Assembly (NCBI GenBank): GCA_028281005.1
Contig: JANQKS010000127.1
Location: 1-33,897, forward strand
DNA: 33,897 nt
Origin: Pseudomonadales bacterium
GTDB taxonomy: Bacteria > Pseudomonadota > Gammaproteobacteria > Pseudomonadales > Azotimanducaceae
Reading direction: 5' to 3'
The translations under genes and the position numbers were made by a program. The notes beneath the pieces were generated by a model, which worked only from the letters and a program-made list of their open reading frames with translations, ran no database searches and had not been told where the DNA came from. Positions 15,204 through 23,912 of this stretch are shown here, in pieces; position 1 is the first letter of the stretch, and every line of letters starts with the position of its first letter.

Positions 15204-16136
15204 ATGGGCCGTGAAGGCAAAGGCTGGCGCGCGTGGATGACTGCCGCGCGCCCCGCAGCCCACCCCATGATTGCGCTGCCTCTGCTTCTCGGGCAGGCCT
15301 TGGCCTGGCTAATCACTGAACAATTTAGCTGGTACTGGCTATTCATCTGCCAGCTGTTTGGCGTGTTAATCCAGATGTATAGCCTTTACTTAAACGATTA
15401 TGCCGACGAAGCAGTCGACCGGCTGAACCAGACTTACTGGCTCTCCGGCGGCTCCAGAGTGATACCCGACGGACAGCTACAAGGACAACAGCTGTACCGC
15501 GCGGCGGTCGTCTGCGCGGGCTTGACGGTACTGCTGAGCGCATTAACTTACGGCAGTGGTCGCAACTGGATGCCCGCCCTCACCGGCCTGGCGATTTTTT
15601 TAGGATGGAGCTACAGCATGCCGCCGTTGCAAGCTTCCTACCGTGGATCCGGCGAACTGCACCAGGCCTTCAGTTGTGGGGTTACGTTACCCGTCATCGG
15701 TTTTTATCTGCAAAGCGGCAACCTTGGTGCTGTACCTTGGTTGGCGCTAACGCCCCTTGCCTTGGTATTTTTCGCCAGCAACATTGTCACCGCGCTGCCT
15801 GACATTCCTGCCGACACCCAAGGTGGCAAACGCAGCTACCCGGTGCGCCATGGCGCTGCCAGCGCGCGCACCCACGCATTGCTGCTGTCAGTTACTGCGG
15901 TTTTACTGCTGTTTCCGATCAATAGCATGCTACTTACCTGGAGCTGGTTAGTCTGGCTGGTGGTAGGCCCTGCACTCGCCCTACTGGGCATTGCTGGCCT
16001 AGCACAGCCATTTCGCGAAGCTGACACGGTGGATCCAGGTGCGCTCAAACGTTACATGAGTTTAACCATGGGCAGCCACGCGTGGCTCTTACTGACTTGG
16101 ACAATTTTGTTATTCTCTCTGAGCACAGATGCATAA
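15204..16136 (+). CDS. UbiA family prenyltransferase (MenA-like)
   Basis: A 310-residue membrane protein with about eight to nine helices. The first Asp-rich motif is NDYADEAVD (from about residue 64), followed by GGSRVIPDGQL, a MenA-like pattern; the second is DIPADTQGGKR (from about residue 200). These bind the Mg-diphosphate of an isoprenoid donor. The acceptor may be a naphthoate, another aromatic or a lipid head. GTG 15189 is an alternative start; neither has a strong ribosome site. The chlorophyll synthase BchG is less likely because the first motif lacks its usual pattern. It lies 59 bases after the hydroxylase and 35 before the FAD oxidoreductase. Confidence 0.85.
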   Translation: MGREGKGWRAWMTAARPAAHPMIALPLLLGQALAWLITEQFSWYWLFICQLFGVLIQMYSLYLNDYADEAVDRLNQTYWLSGGSRVIPDGQLQGQQLYRAAVVCAGLTVLLSALTYGSGRNWMPALTGLAIFLGWSYSMPPLQASYRGSGELHQAFSCGVTLPVIGFYLQSGNLGAVPWLALTPLALVFFASNIVTALPDIPADTQGGKRSYPVRHGAASARTHALLLSVTAVLLLFPINSMLLTWSWLVWLVVGPALALLGIAGLAQPFREADTVDPGALKRYMSLTMGSHAWLLLTWTILLFSLSTDA

Positions 16137-16171
16137 ACCCGGTCTAACACGTATCAAAAGGGGCTAGCCGC

Positions 16172-17428
16172 GTGAAAATAGCGGTCATCGGCAGTGGTAT
16201 CGCGGGGCTCGCGGCCGCCTGGTACTTGAGCAAACACCATCACGTCACCCTGTGTGAGCGCGGTCCCAGCATTGGCATGGATGCCCATTCCGTGGAAGTG
16301 GGTAATGGGACCGCCAGCGTGTACATCAACGCGCCGATGCGCGTGTTTTTTGAGGGGTACTACCCCACCCTAAGTCAGCTGTATCGCGACATCGGTATCG
16401 AATACGAGCCGATCAAATACTCCGGCTCTTTCAGTCGACGCGGCTCCGAGGCTTATTTCCAATACAAAAACCATTGGCTGGGTAAATACACCGTTCCCTT
16501 TTTAAGCGGCAGTAGCGCAAGCACACCGGCGTCATGGCGGCTCGGGTGGGACCTGGTAAAATTTTTGCGTCTTGTACGCCAGTTGCGGCACCAAACACCG
16601 CCAGATTCGTTAACCGTCGAAGAATTTGTGCGTCAGCACCAACTGTCACCGCGGTTAACGCAGGGTTTTCTCTACCCGACCTTTGCCGGTATCTGCACGT
16701 GCAGCTACGAACACATCAAAGCCTACCCGGCCTCCGTTATTATCGAGTACCTGAGCCGTGACCTCACTTGGTCCAGGGTCAACCGCTTGACCCATGGTGT
16801 GCGCGACGTTGCCCAGCGTTTGTCCGCGGTGGCGGCAGAAGTCCACTGCAACGTGGACCTAAAAAGCATCAGCGTCGACGAGGATGGCGTTCTGCTCAGT
16901 GACGGCGGCGCTTACCAACAGCAGTTTGATCACGTGGTGGTGGCCACCCAAGCCAACCAAGCCATTGGGCTGCTGCCAGCAACCATGTGTCACGAGCAGC
17001 AAGCATTAGCGCAGATCAAATACCAGCAAAGTCGCTTGGTGGTTCACGGTGATCGACGCCTCGCACCCCAGCAATCAAGTGATTGGGCGCCGGTGAATTT
17101 TGTGCTGAGCGAGCAACAGGATAAACCCATGGCGAGCATCTGGCTCAACAGCATCTACCCAGAGTTGGAAACCGCCGCACCGCTGTTCGAGACGTGGAAC
17201 CCATTTTACGATATCGAACCGCAGGGTACCTTGATTGACATCCAGGTGGACCGACCGGTGGTGACGCCTGAGTCGCTGGCAGCCATACAAAGCTTGCAAG
17301 CCATGCAGCAACATTCCAAACGCAGAGTATGGCTGTGTGGTTCTTACGCGGCGCGCGGGATCCCACTGCTTGAAAGTGCGGTGGTGTCCGCCAAAGCGGT
17401 GGCGGACAGGCTGGATCCTACCCTCTAG
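16172..17428 (+). CDS. FAD/NAD(P)-binding amine-oxidase-like oxidoreductase
   Basis: A 418-residue flavoprotein. The N-terminal dinucleotide motif is GSGIAGLAAAWYLS (7-20), with Glu at the end of the second strand (CERG). The body resembles the flavin amine oxidase/carotenoid desaturase fold; HVVVATQANQA marks the second FAD strand, and a C-terminal GSYAARGIPLLESAV segment closes the FAD site. It is close in pattern to the predicted NAD/FAD-binding proteins of COG2907, often found beside lipid-modifying enzymes. The GTG start has AGGGG nearby. It is the last gene of the hydroxylase-UbiA group, and the next operon begins 86 bases later. Confidence 0.82.
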   Translation: MKIAVIGSGIAGLAAAWYLSKHHHVTLCERGPSIGMDAHSVEVGNGTASVYINAPMRVFFEGYYPTLSQLYRDIGIEYEPIKYSGSFSRRGSEAYFQYKNHWLGKYTVPFLSGSSASTPASWRLGWDLVKFLRLVRQLRHQTPPDSLTVEEFVRQHQLSPRLTQGFLYPTFAGICTCSYEHIKAYPASVIIEYLSRDLTWSRVNRLTHGVRDVAQRLSAVAAEVHCNVDLKSISVDEDGVLLSDGGAYQQQFDHVVVATQANQAIGLLPATMCHEQQALAQIKYQQSRLVVHGDRRLAPQQSSDWAPVNFVLSEQQDKPMASIWLNSIYPELETAAPLFETWNPFYDIEPQGTLIDIQVDRPVVTPESLAAIQSLQAMQQHSKRRVWLCGSYAARGIPLLESAVVSAKAVADRLDPTL

Positions 17429-17514
17429 CACTTCTTGTCTATCAGAAGCAGTCCATACCTTCCCCGCTATGCTAAAGCTCGCTAAAGTAGCACCGAACTC
17501 GATCAGGAAGGACT

Positions 17515-17994
17515 ATGAGCAAGCTCAACATTAACGGCGAGACTGTCGAACTTGAGTTCGACCCGGATACCCCGCTGCTGTGGGTACTGCGTGAACAAGC
17601 CGGACTTACCGGCACTAAATATGGCTGTGGCATCGCCCAGTGCGGCGCATGTACGGTGCACATCGATGGCCAGCCAGTACGATCGTGTGTCTACCCGGCG
17701 TCCGCCATCCAACCCGCACAAAAGATTGTGACGGTGGAAGGCTTGTCCGAAGACATCAGCCATCCGGTGCAGCAAGCCTGGGCTGAATTAGACGTACCCC
17801 AATGTGGCTTTTGCCAGTCCGGCATGATTATGGCGGCCAGCGCCTTGCTGGATCGAGTCCCACAACCCACCGATGAGGACATCAACGCCGCCATGACCAA
17901 CATCTGTCGCTGCGGCACTCTGCAACGCGTGCGGCGTGGCGTCCATCGAGCCGCCGAAATTAAGGCGCAGGGATCACAGGGAGAAAGCGCATGA
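17515..17994 (+). CDS. iorA: Molybdenum hydroxylase iron-sulfur subunit (IorA-like)
   Basis: A 159-residue subunit with two [2Fe-2S] clusters. The plant-type cluster uses Cys38, Cys43, Cys46 and Cys58 ([13 protein letters not shown]); the second uses CGFC (97-100) and CRC (131-133). This size and order is that of the small subunit of isoquinoline 1-oxidoreductase and related aldehyde or heterocycle oxidoreductases. It passes electrons from the molybdenum subunit to the next acceptor. AGGAAGG precedes the ATG. It is the first gene of an eight-gene operon; its stop overlaps the next start (ATGA). Confidence 0.92.
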   Translation: MSKLNINGETVELEFDPDTPLLWVLREQAGLTGTKYGCGIAQCGACTVHIDGQPVRSCVYPASAIQPAQKIVTVEGLSEDISHPVQQAWAELDVPQCGFCQSGMIMAASALLDRVPQPTDEDINAAMTNICRCGTLQRVRRGVHRAAEIKAQGSQGESA

Positions 17995-20162
17995 ATACCA
18001 GTACAACCATGAGCTTAAGCCGCCGTAAATTTCTGGTGGCATCCGGTGCGACCGGCGCAGGGTTAGCGATCGGTGTCTACCCAAGCGGCAAGGCAGTGGC
18101 AGACAACCACCTCGACGAGGTGAACGCTTGGGTGGTGATCAACCCGGACGAATCCGTGGTCATTCGCATCGCCCGTTCCGAGATGGGTCAAGGGACGCTG
18201 ACTGGGCTGGCGCAAATGGTCGCCGAAGAGCTGGAATGCGACTGGGACAATGTCGGCTGGGAGTACCCCACCCCGCGGGAAAACCTGGCGCGCGACCGAG
18301 TGTGGAAAAACTACGCCACCGGCGGCAGCCGCGGTATACGCGAAAGCCACCAGTACGTGCGCGAAGGCGGTGCTGCGGCACGTATGATGTTGATCGAGGC
18401 TGCCGCGGCGCGGTGGAGCGCGGCGCCTGAAGATTGCTCGGTATCGAAAGGTGTGATTAGCCACAAGGCTAGCGGCAAAACCCTCACCTACGGACAGGTT
18501 GCGGCGGATGCCGCCAAGCTGGCACCTCCGCTGGAGGTTAAACTCAAAGATCCTAGCGAATGGACCGTGATCGGGCAGCCGAAAATGCGGCTAGATACCG
18601 TGAGTAAGTTGGATGGCTCCCAGCTGTATGGCTCGGACATCAATTTGCCGGGTATGTTAAACGCCGCCATCAAAGCCGTGCCTGTGTTCGGTGGCAAACT
18701 CAAGAGTTTTGACGCGGACGCGGCAAACAAGATGCCAGGCGTGAAAGGTGTGGTACAAGTGGGCAACAATGCCGTGGCCGTGGTTGCAGACACCTGGTGG
18801 CGGGCCAACAAAGCGCTCAAAGCAGTGGACATCGAATGGGACCTGGGTGACGGCGCAAGGCTCAATCAAGCAGAAATAGTTGAACGTCTGGATGAGGGCC
18901 TAACCGCAGATACAAAACTGGTCGGCAACCAAGCCGGTGACGTCAAAGCCGGTCTCGAGGGCGCCAGCAAGGTGGTAGAGGCCACCTACAGCTATCCGTT
19001 TCTGAACCACGCCTGCATGGAGCCGATGAACGCCACCGCCAAGTGGACGGAAGACTTCTGTGAAGTATGGTGCCCCACCCAGAATGGCGAGGCCGCCCAT
19101 GCCGGGGCAGCGGAAGCTGCCGGCTTACCGCTGGAGAAGGTAGAGGTTTACAAACAACTGCTCGGTGGTGGTTTTGGCCGCCGCGGTGCGCCGGACTACG
19201 TGGCTCAGGCCGTGTTGATCGCAAAGCAGTTCCCTGGCACGCCGATAAAACTGCTATGGTCACGTGAAGAAGACATGCTGCAAGGGTTTTTCCACCCCAT
19301 CACCAAGGCACGTGTGGTCGGCGGCCTCAACGACGACGGCGATCTCGAATCGCTACATCTGCGTATCTCTGGCCAGTCGATCCTAGCGGGCATACTGCCC
19401 CAGGCATTACAGAACGGTGTGGATTTTGCCACCTTCCAGGCGCTGTTGCCGGAGGGTGATCACTCCATCAGCTACAGCGTGCCGAATCTGCTGGTGGACC
19501 ATGCCATGCGCAACACCCACATCCGCCCTGGATTTTGGCGTGGCGTAAACGTTAACCCGAACGCCATTTACATGGAGTGTTTTATCGATGAAGCCGCCCA
19601 CGCGGCGGGCAAAGATCCGCTGGCGTTCCGGCGCGGTCTCATGCAAGACAATCCGCTCGGCTGGGCTGTGCTGTCCGCTGCGGCAGAACGCGCTGGTTGG
19701 GCAGACCGCGAAGCCAACGGCAAACACATGGGCTTGGCGGTCTGTCACGCCTTCGGCAGCTACGTGGCCGCCTGTGCTGAAGTCTCTGTTAACGACAGCG
19801 GCGCCATTAAGATCGACCGCATCGTCGCCGCCACCGACCCCGGCTACTGTGTCAATCCGCAGCAAACCGAGGCGCAAGTTGAAGGCAGCTTTGTCTATGG
19901 CTTAAGCGCGCTATTATATGGGGAATGCACCGTCACCGACGGTAAGATCGATCAGGAAAACTTCGATACCTTCCCATCCATGCGCATGGCGCATATGCCC
20001 GAGGTGGAAACCATCGTTATGCCGTCCGGCGGGTTCTGGGGCGGCGTCGGTGAACCGACCATTGCGGTGGCCGCTCCCGCTGTGCTAAACGCCATCTTTG
20101 CCGCCACCGGCAAACGTTTGCGCGACGTGCCGATCAAACACAGCGACATCGATCTGGCATGA
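17991..20162 (+). CDS. iorB: Molybdenum hydroxylase catalytic subunit (IorB-like, Tat-exported)
   Basis: A 723-residue xanthine dehydrogenase-family subunit. A twin-arginine signal (SRRKFL at 10-15) shows export of the folded cofactor-bearing complex to the periplasm. The molybdopterin contact GGGFGRRG is at about 392-399 and the catalytic Glu lies in GVGEP (Glu688), followed by the usual C-terminal RLRDVPIK. IorB-type enzymes hydroxylate N-heterocycles or oxidise aldehydes; the natural substrate here is unknown. The downstream overlap with a c-type cytochrome gene suggests that electrons may go to a periplasmic cytochrome. It has four-base ATGA overlaps at both ends. Confidence 0.92.
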   Translation: MNTSTTMSLSRRKFLVASGATGAGLAIGVYPSGKAVADNHLDEVNAWVVINPDESVVIRIARSEMGQGTLTGLAQMVAEELECDWDNVGWEYPTPRENLARDRVWKNYATGGSRGIRESHQYVREGGAAARMMLIEAAAARWSAAPEDCSVSKGVISHKASGKTLTYGQVAADAAKLAPPLEVKLKDPSEWTVIGQPKMRLDTVSKLDGSQLYGSDINLPGMLNAAIKAVPVFGGKLKSFDADAANKMPGVKGVVQVGNNAVAVVADTWWRANKALKAVDIEWDLGDGARLNQAEIVERLDEGLTADTKLVGNQAGDVKAGLEGASKVVEATYSYPFLNHACMEPMNATAKWTEDFCEVWCPTQNGEAAHAGAAEAAGLPLEKVEVYKQLLGGGFGRRGAPDYVAQAVLIAKQFPGTPIKLLWSREEDMLQGFFHPITKARVVGGLNDDGDLESLHLRISGQSILAGILPQALQNGVDFATFQALLPEGDHSISYSVPNLLVDHAMRNTHIRPGFWRGVNVNPNAIYMECFIDEAAHAAGKDPLAFRRGLMQDNPLGWAVLSAAAERAGWADREANGKHMGLAVCHAFGSYVAACAEVSVNDSGAIKIDRIVAATDPGYCVNPQQTEAQVEGSFVYGLSALLYGECTVTDGKIDQENFDTFPSMRMAHMPEVETIVMPSGGFWGGVGEPTIAVAAPAVLNAIFAATGKRLRDVPIKHSDIDLA

Positions 20163-20497
20163 CCAAGCTTGGCATCGCGGCCTTGGCGGCCACCTTGTGG
20201 TTCCCCAATGCCGCGTATGCACAAGTGTCCACCCCGGCAGATGCACGCGACGCGGACACCCTGCTCATTGCCCCGTGCACCGGCTGCCACACGGCCACAT
20301 CCCCGCTCGCGGGCGTCTATGACTACCCTCCAGACGAGTTGTTAGCGCTGCTGCGCGCGCTGAAAACAGGTGAACGCTCGTCCACCCTGATGGCACGATT
20401 ACTCAGCGGTTACAGCGATGCTGACCTGGTGCGCCTAAGCAACGCCTTATCCACGCTCGCGGCACCTTCGGACTCATACGCAGACCATGCCAACTAA
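20159..20497 (+). CDS. fccA: Monohaem c-type cytochrome, sulfide dehydrogenase subunit
   Basis: A 112-residue protein with a signal peptide cut after AYA (about 21), one haem site CTGCH (40-44) and a likely axial Met78 in TGERSSTLMARLLSGYSD, the pattern of flavocytochrome c cytochrome subunits. Its single-haem size resembles the green-sulfur-bacterial form, not the dihaem Allochromatium form. It accepts electrons from FccB during sulfide oxidation in the periplasm. It overlaps iorB by four bases and fccB by eleven, so service to the molybdenum hydroxylase as well is conceivable. Confidence 0.85.
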   Translation: MTKLGIAALAATLWFPNAAYAQVSTPADARDADTLLIAPCTGCHTATSPLAGVYDYPPDELLALLRALKTGERSSTLMARLLSGYSDADLVRLSNALSTLAAPSDSYADHAN

Positions 20498-21752
20498 GCG
20501 CACGACGCTGAAATACCTGGCCGCCACCGGCCTGGCCAGCGCCGCCGGATGCGCTACTTTAGGTGAGGCCCAAGCTAAAGTGGTTGTTATCGGCGGCGGC
20601 TTTGGTGGTGCCACCCTGGCACGCACACTGAAACAAGCGGCACCCACGCTGCAAGTCACGTTGATTGAGGCCAATCCCGTCTACAACGCCTGCCCGTTCA
20701 GCAACCTGGTGATAGGCACCAACCGTCCGCTCACGGCTCAGCAATTCCGTTACCAGAATATCGCCGCGGCGGGTGTAGAGGTGATCACCGACAGAGCCAC
20801 CGACATCGATGCAAGCTCGCGGACCGTGTCACTGGCATCCGGCGACCAGCTTAACTACGACCGGCTGGTACTTGCACCCGGCATCGAACTGGATTTTGAA
20901 GCCATTCCCGGCTACAACCGCAGCGCCACCGAGGCTGCACCACACGCCTGGCAGGCAGGCGCGCAAACCACATTGCTACGTGATCAAATACGCGCCATGC
21001 GTGAAGGCGGCACCGTTGCCATGGTGGTACCAGACAACCCTTACCGCTGCCCGCCAGGGCCTTATGAGCGCGCCAGTCTCATCGCACACTATCTGCGAGT
21101 GCATAATCCGCGCGCCAAGTTGTTGATCCTGGACAACAAAGACAACTTCTCCAAGAAGACCTTGTTTATGCAAGCGTGGGCTGACTTGTTTGGTGGCCTC
21201 ATCGAGTGGCAGGGTCTATCGGACGGCGCCGCGGTGGCCGAAATAGACACCACCAGTCAAACCATTTACACCGATTTTGATAAGGTGAGCTACGACGTGG
21301 CGAACATCATTCCACCCCAACGGGCAGGACGCATCGCCCAACTTGCGGGTGCTACTGACGCCAGCGGTTGGTGCCCTATAGACGCAGCCTCTTTTGCCTC
21401 CACCCTGCTTCCCAACACTTATGTCATCGGAGATGCGGCCATCGCCAACGCCATGCCTAAATCGGCATTTGCTGCAAACGCTCAGGCTAAAAACTGCGCG
21501 ATCCAAATCCTACGTTCTTTGCGCGACCTATCGCCGCTGCCTTCAACCATGGCAAACACCTGCTATAGCTTGGTTAATCCGGATTACGCCATTTCGGTGG
21601 CAGGTGTATACCGACCGCAACAAAACCGTTGGCAGCCTATCGAAGGCGCCGGCGGTACCAGCCCGCAGGATGCCTCTATCGACCAACGCGAGCGCGAAGC
21701 ACGATATGCCGAAGCTTGGTATGACACCGTCACCCAACAGGTGTTTGGATGA
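20487..21752 (+). CDS. fccB: Flavocytochrome c sulfide dehydrogenase flavoprotein
   Basis: A 421-residue flavoprotein that oxidises sulfide and passes electrons to FccA. After a Tat-like leader with Lys-Arg in place of Arg-Arg (residues 4-5) comes the FAD motif VVVIGGGFGGATLA (about 32-45). Cys69 in NACPFSN fits the covalent FAD attachment site, and Cys188 (YRCPPGPYE) with Cys359 (NTCYSL) fit the redox-active cysteine pair of the family. The C-terminal FCSD flavin-binding segment (YAISVAGVYR, then AEAWYDTVTQQVFG) is present. It overlaps soxX by four bases. Confidence 0.93.
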   Translation: MPTKRTTLKYLAATGLASAAGCATLGEAQAKVVVIGGGFGGATLARTLKQAAPTLQVTLIEANPVYNACPFSNLVIGTNRPLTAQQFRYQNIAAAGVEVITDRATDIDASSRTVSLASGDQLNYDRLVLAPGIELDFEAIPGYNRSATEAAPHAWQAGAQTTLLRDQIRAMREGGTVAMVVPDNPYRCPPGPYERASLIAHYLRVHNPRAKLLILDNKDNFSKKTLFMQAWADLFGGLIEWQGLSDGAAVAEIDTTSQTIYTDFDKVSYDVANIIPPQRAGRIAQLAGATDASGWCPIDAASFASTLLPNTYVIGDAAIANAMPKSAFAANAQAKNCAIQILRSLRDLSPLPSTMANTCYSLVNPDYAISVAGVYRPQQNRWQPIEGAGGTSPQDASIDQREREARYAEAWYDTVTQQVFG

Positions 21753-22150
21753 TGCGTCGTGGTTGGCCAGCGCCAGCGGTGCTGCTGACACTGCTCTCAC
21801 TCAGTGCCACGGCGATGGCGGAAACGGCGGCCTCACGGGGAGAACAGGTTTTCCTCGACCGGGACTTAGGCCACTGTGTATTGTGTCATCGCGTCGCCAC
21901 CCTGGATGCGCCTTTTCAAGGTAATATCGGCCCTGATCTTTCCAATGTGGCCGCACGTTTGAGCGCAGCTGAGATTCGCGACAAAGTCATGGACCCAACC
22001 ATCAGCAAACCCGACACCACCATGCCGGCCTATTTCCGCAGCCACGATCTACGTCAGGTAGATCCCGCGTTTCGCGGCAAGACAATCCTGGATGCGGCGC
22101 AGTTGCAGGACCTGCTCGCTTATCTCGACACATTACGGGCGGCACCATGA
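21749..22150 (+). CDS. soxX: Sulfur-oxidation cytochrome SoxX
   Basis: A 133-residue monohaem cytochrome with a signal peptide cleaved after AMA (about 24), the haem motif CVLCH (43-47) and the axial Met92 in TTMPAYF. The segments NIGPDLSNVA and LDAAQLQDLLAYLDTLR are typical of SoxX. With SoxA it forms SoxAX, which joins thiosulfate to the cysteine arm of SoxY in the periplasm. Two consecutive ATGs occur; the first overlaps the fccB stop. It overlaps soxY by four bases. Confidence 0.93.
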   Translation: MMRRGWPAPAVLLTLLSLSATAMAETAASRGEQVFLDRDLGHCVLCHRVATLDAPFQGNIGPDLSNVAARLSAAEIRDKVMDPTISKPDTTMPAYFRSHDLRQVDPAFRGKTILDAAQLQDLLAYLDTLRAAP

Positions 22151-22593
22151 ACCGCCGTCAGTTATTGGTTGGCAGTGCGTCTCTCATGATCCTAACAAGG
22201 CCGTTACGTGCGGACACTGAGGACAAGTTGTTTGATAGCTGGCTGAGCACCCAGTATGCAAATCAACCACGATCCCACGAGGGAGTGACGGTCACCTTGC
22301 CGGCGCTGGCTGAAAACGGCAACTCCGTTGCCCTGACCGTAGAGGTGCAAAGCCCAATGCAACCGGACGACTACATCCAAACCATCGATGTTTTTGCACC
22401 GTTAAACCCCGTCCCGCATTTAGGTCGCTTCTACCTAAACCCCGCCACCGGCATCGCCAAGGTCAGCACCCGCATTCGTCTCGGCGGGGATCAGACCGTG
22501 CACGCCGTGGCGGCCACTTTTGATGGACGACTCCTGCTTGGGGGAGCCGACATCGTCGTGACCGAAGCGGCTTGCCTGGACTTTTTGATCTAA
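22147..22593 (+). CDS. soxY: SoxY sulfur carrier with unusual C-terminus
   Basis: A 148-residue SoxY. It has an RR-containing leader (MNRRQLLVG), the AENGNSVALTVEV strand, SPMQPDDYIQ, a NPVPHLGRFYLNPATG segment and STRIRL, all family marks. Canonical SoxY ends in GGCGG, whose cysteine carries the sulfur intermediate on a flexible arm. Here the end reads VTEAACLDFLI: Cys143 is in the expected place, but the glycines are gone and a hydrophobic five-residue tail follows. Either the arm works differently or this SoxY serves another sulfur donor or is losing function. It overlaps soxX; soxZ starts 21 bases later. Confidence 0.9.
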   Translation: MNRRQLLVGSASLMILTRPLRADTEDKLFDSWLSTQYANQPRSHEGVTVTLPALAENGNSVALTVEVQSPMQPDDYIQTIDVFAPLNPVPHLGRFYLNPATGIAKVSTRIRLGGDQTVHAVAATFDGRLLLGGADIVVTEAACLDFLI

Positions 22594-22614
22594 GGCGACG
22601 TAAGAGCACGCTGC

Positions 22615-22938
22615 ATGGCAAAAGCACGCATCAATATTCCCCGCAACATCCGGCGCGGCGACCTGGTTGAGATCAAAACCCTGATCACCCACCCGATGGA
22701 AACCGGCTTCCGCGTAGACAGCTTGGGCGTAAAGATCCCGCGCAATATTCTCACCCAATTCAGCGTGGCGCTGAATGACACGCTGGTGTTCCAAGCGGAT
22801 TTGCAGCCCGGCATTGCCGCCAACCCTTTCATCAGCTTCTTTTTACGGGCTGAACAGAGCGGCCAGCTCACCTTTACTTGGACCGGCCAACATGGCTTTA
22901 CGCACGTGGAGACCCGCGCTTTTGATCCGGCGCCTTAG
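22615..22938 (+). CDS. soxZ: SoxZ, partner of SoxY
   Basis: A complete 107-residue SoxZ with the conserved pattern KARINIPRNIRRGDLVEIKT, ITHPMETGFR, FSVALNDTLVFQADLQPGIAANPF and a final FTWTGQHGF segment. It has no signal peptide, as usual: SoxZ is exported bound to the Tat-targeted SoxY. The SoxYZ pair is the carrier on which sulfur intermediates are processed. The soxA start lies inside its last 47 bases, in another frame. Confidence 0.95.
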   Translation: MAKARINIPRNIRRGDLVEIKTLITHPMETGFRVDSLGVKIPRNILTQFSVALNDTLVFQADLQPGIAANPFISFFLRAEQSGQLTFTWTGQHGFTHVETRAFDPAP

Positions 22939-23707
22939 TTATATCGCCGGGATTCTCTACCTTGTGGCCTGCAGCGGCATCAGCGAGCCCGCAGAACACC
23001 ACCAACCAGTCGAATTTGAGCGTACCCTGACCGAAGTGCGCTCAGGCTTCGACTACCAGGCTGCAGAAACCCAAGCGTTGCAGCAAGACGATTTTGCCAA
23101 CCCCGGTTTGTTATGGGTGGACAGCGGGCGGACCTTGTGGGCCTCCGAGTGCACTGCGTGCCACGGTGAAATCGATGCTATGGCGGGTATCGCCAGGCGC
23201 TATCCCAAATTTGATGAAGCAGCGGCGCGTGTGATTAACCTCAACCAACGCATCGAGTTGTGCCGGACTCAGCAAGCCATTCTGCCAGCACTCCCCTACG
23301 AAGCCGAAGAGCGCCTGGCACTGACCGTTGCCCTCACCCACCTCGACCAAGGCCAACCTTTTGCCGTGGACATTACCGGCAAAAACGCGGCAGCATTCCA
23401 CCGCGGCCGAGAATACTTCTACACACGACGCGGACAAATGAACCTGGCCTGCCACCACTGCCATGAAGTGAACGCCGGTAAACGGCTGCGTGGAGAAGCT
23501 TTAAGTCAGGGCCAGCCCACCGGCTACCCTACTTACCGGCTGCAATGGCAGACGCTTGGCTCCCTGCATCGGCGCCTGCGTTTCTGTAACGCCGCCCTGC
23601 GTGCCGCACCGTTTGACTTTGGCGCGCAAGAGTACGTAGACCTTGAGCTGTTCTTAGCGTGGCGCGCTGCCAACCTGCCGCTAGAAGCTCCAGCCGTGCG
23701 GCGCTGA
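22892..23707 (+). CDS. soxA: Dihaem SoxA, possibly a lipoprotein
   Basis: A 271-residue cytochrome with two haem sites, CTACH (87-91) and CHHCH (187-191). The active-site haem-ligand Cys232 lies in RFCNAALRAAPFDFG, followed by the family's EYVDLELFLAWRAANLP end; Cys124 in ELC is a further conserved position. The leader ends LYLVAC, which fits a lipobox (Cys27), so this SoxA may be lipid-anchored instead of free. ATG 22892 is chosen; a TTG at 22922 is possible. With SoxX it forms the thiosulfate-conjugating enzyme. It is the last gene of the operon; no soxB or soxCD follows. Confidence 0.92.
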   Translation: MALRTWRPALLIRRLSYIAGILYLVACSGISEPAEHHQPVEFERTLTEVRSGFDYQAAETQALQQDDFANPGLLWVDSGRTLWASECTACHGEIDAMAGIARRYPKFDEAAARVINLNQRIELCRTQQAILPALPYEAEERLALTVALTHLDQGQPFAVDITGKNAAAFHRGREYFYTRRGQMNLACHHCHEVNAGKRLRGEALSQGQPTGYPTYRLQWQTLGSLHRRLRFCNAALRAAPFDFGAQEYVDLELFLAWRAANLPLEAPAVRR

Positions 23708-23912
23708 CATCCTCTTCATAAGCTTTACCAAGCCACCAACCAACAAATCACCGAAACATCCCTCAGGTTTTTCCGATGTAAGGCGCCTTGAAAGCACGGC
23801 GATAGCTGTGCGAGTTTAGTGCGCGCTGCATCCACGCGATTGATGTAGACGGTTGCGTCTCTCATCCAGTCCAGCTTTACCACGCAAATTTATGTAAAAC
23901 CGAGGAACCCAA

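Noticed and set aside
15204-16136. Bacteriochlorophyll synthase BchG
   Set aside because: It is a UbiA-family protein, but the first motif and the GGSRVIPDGQL segment look MenA-like, and no bch genes are near.
20159-20497. Cytochrome subunit solely of the molybdenum hydroxylase
   Set aside because: The TGERSSTLMARLLSGYSD pattern and the adjacent fccB fit FCSD better; dual use remains open.
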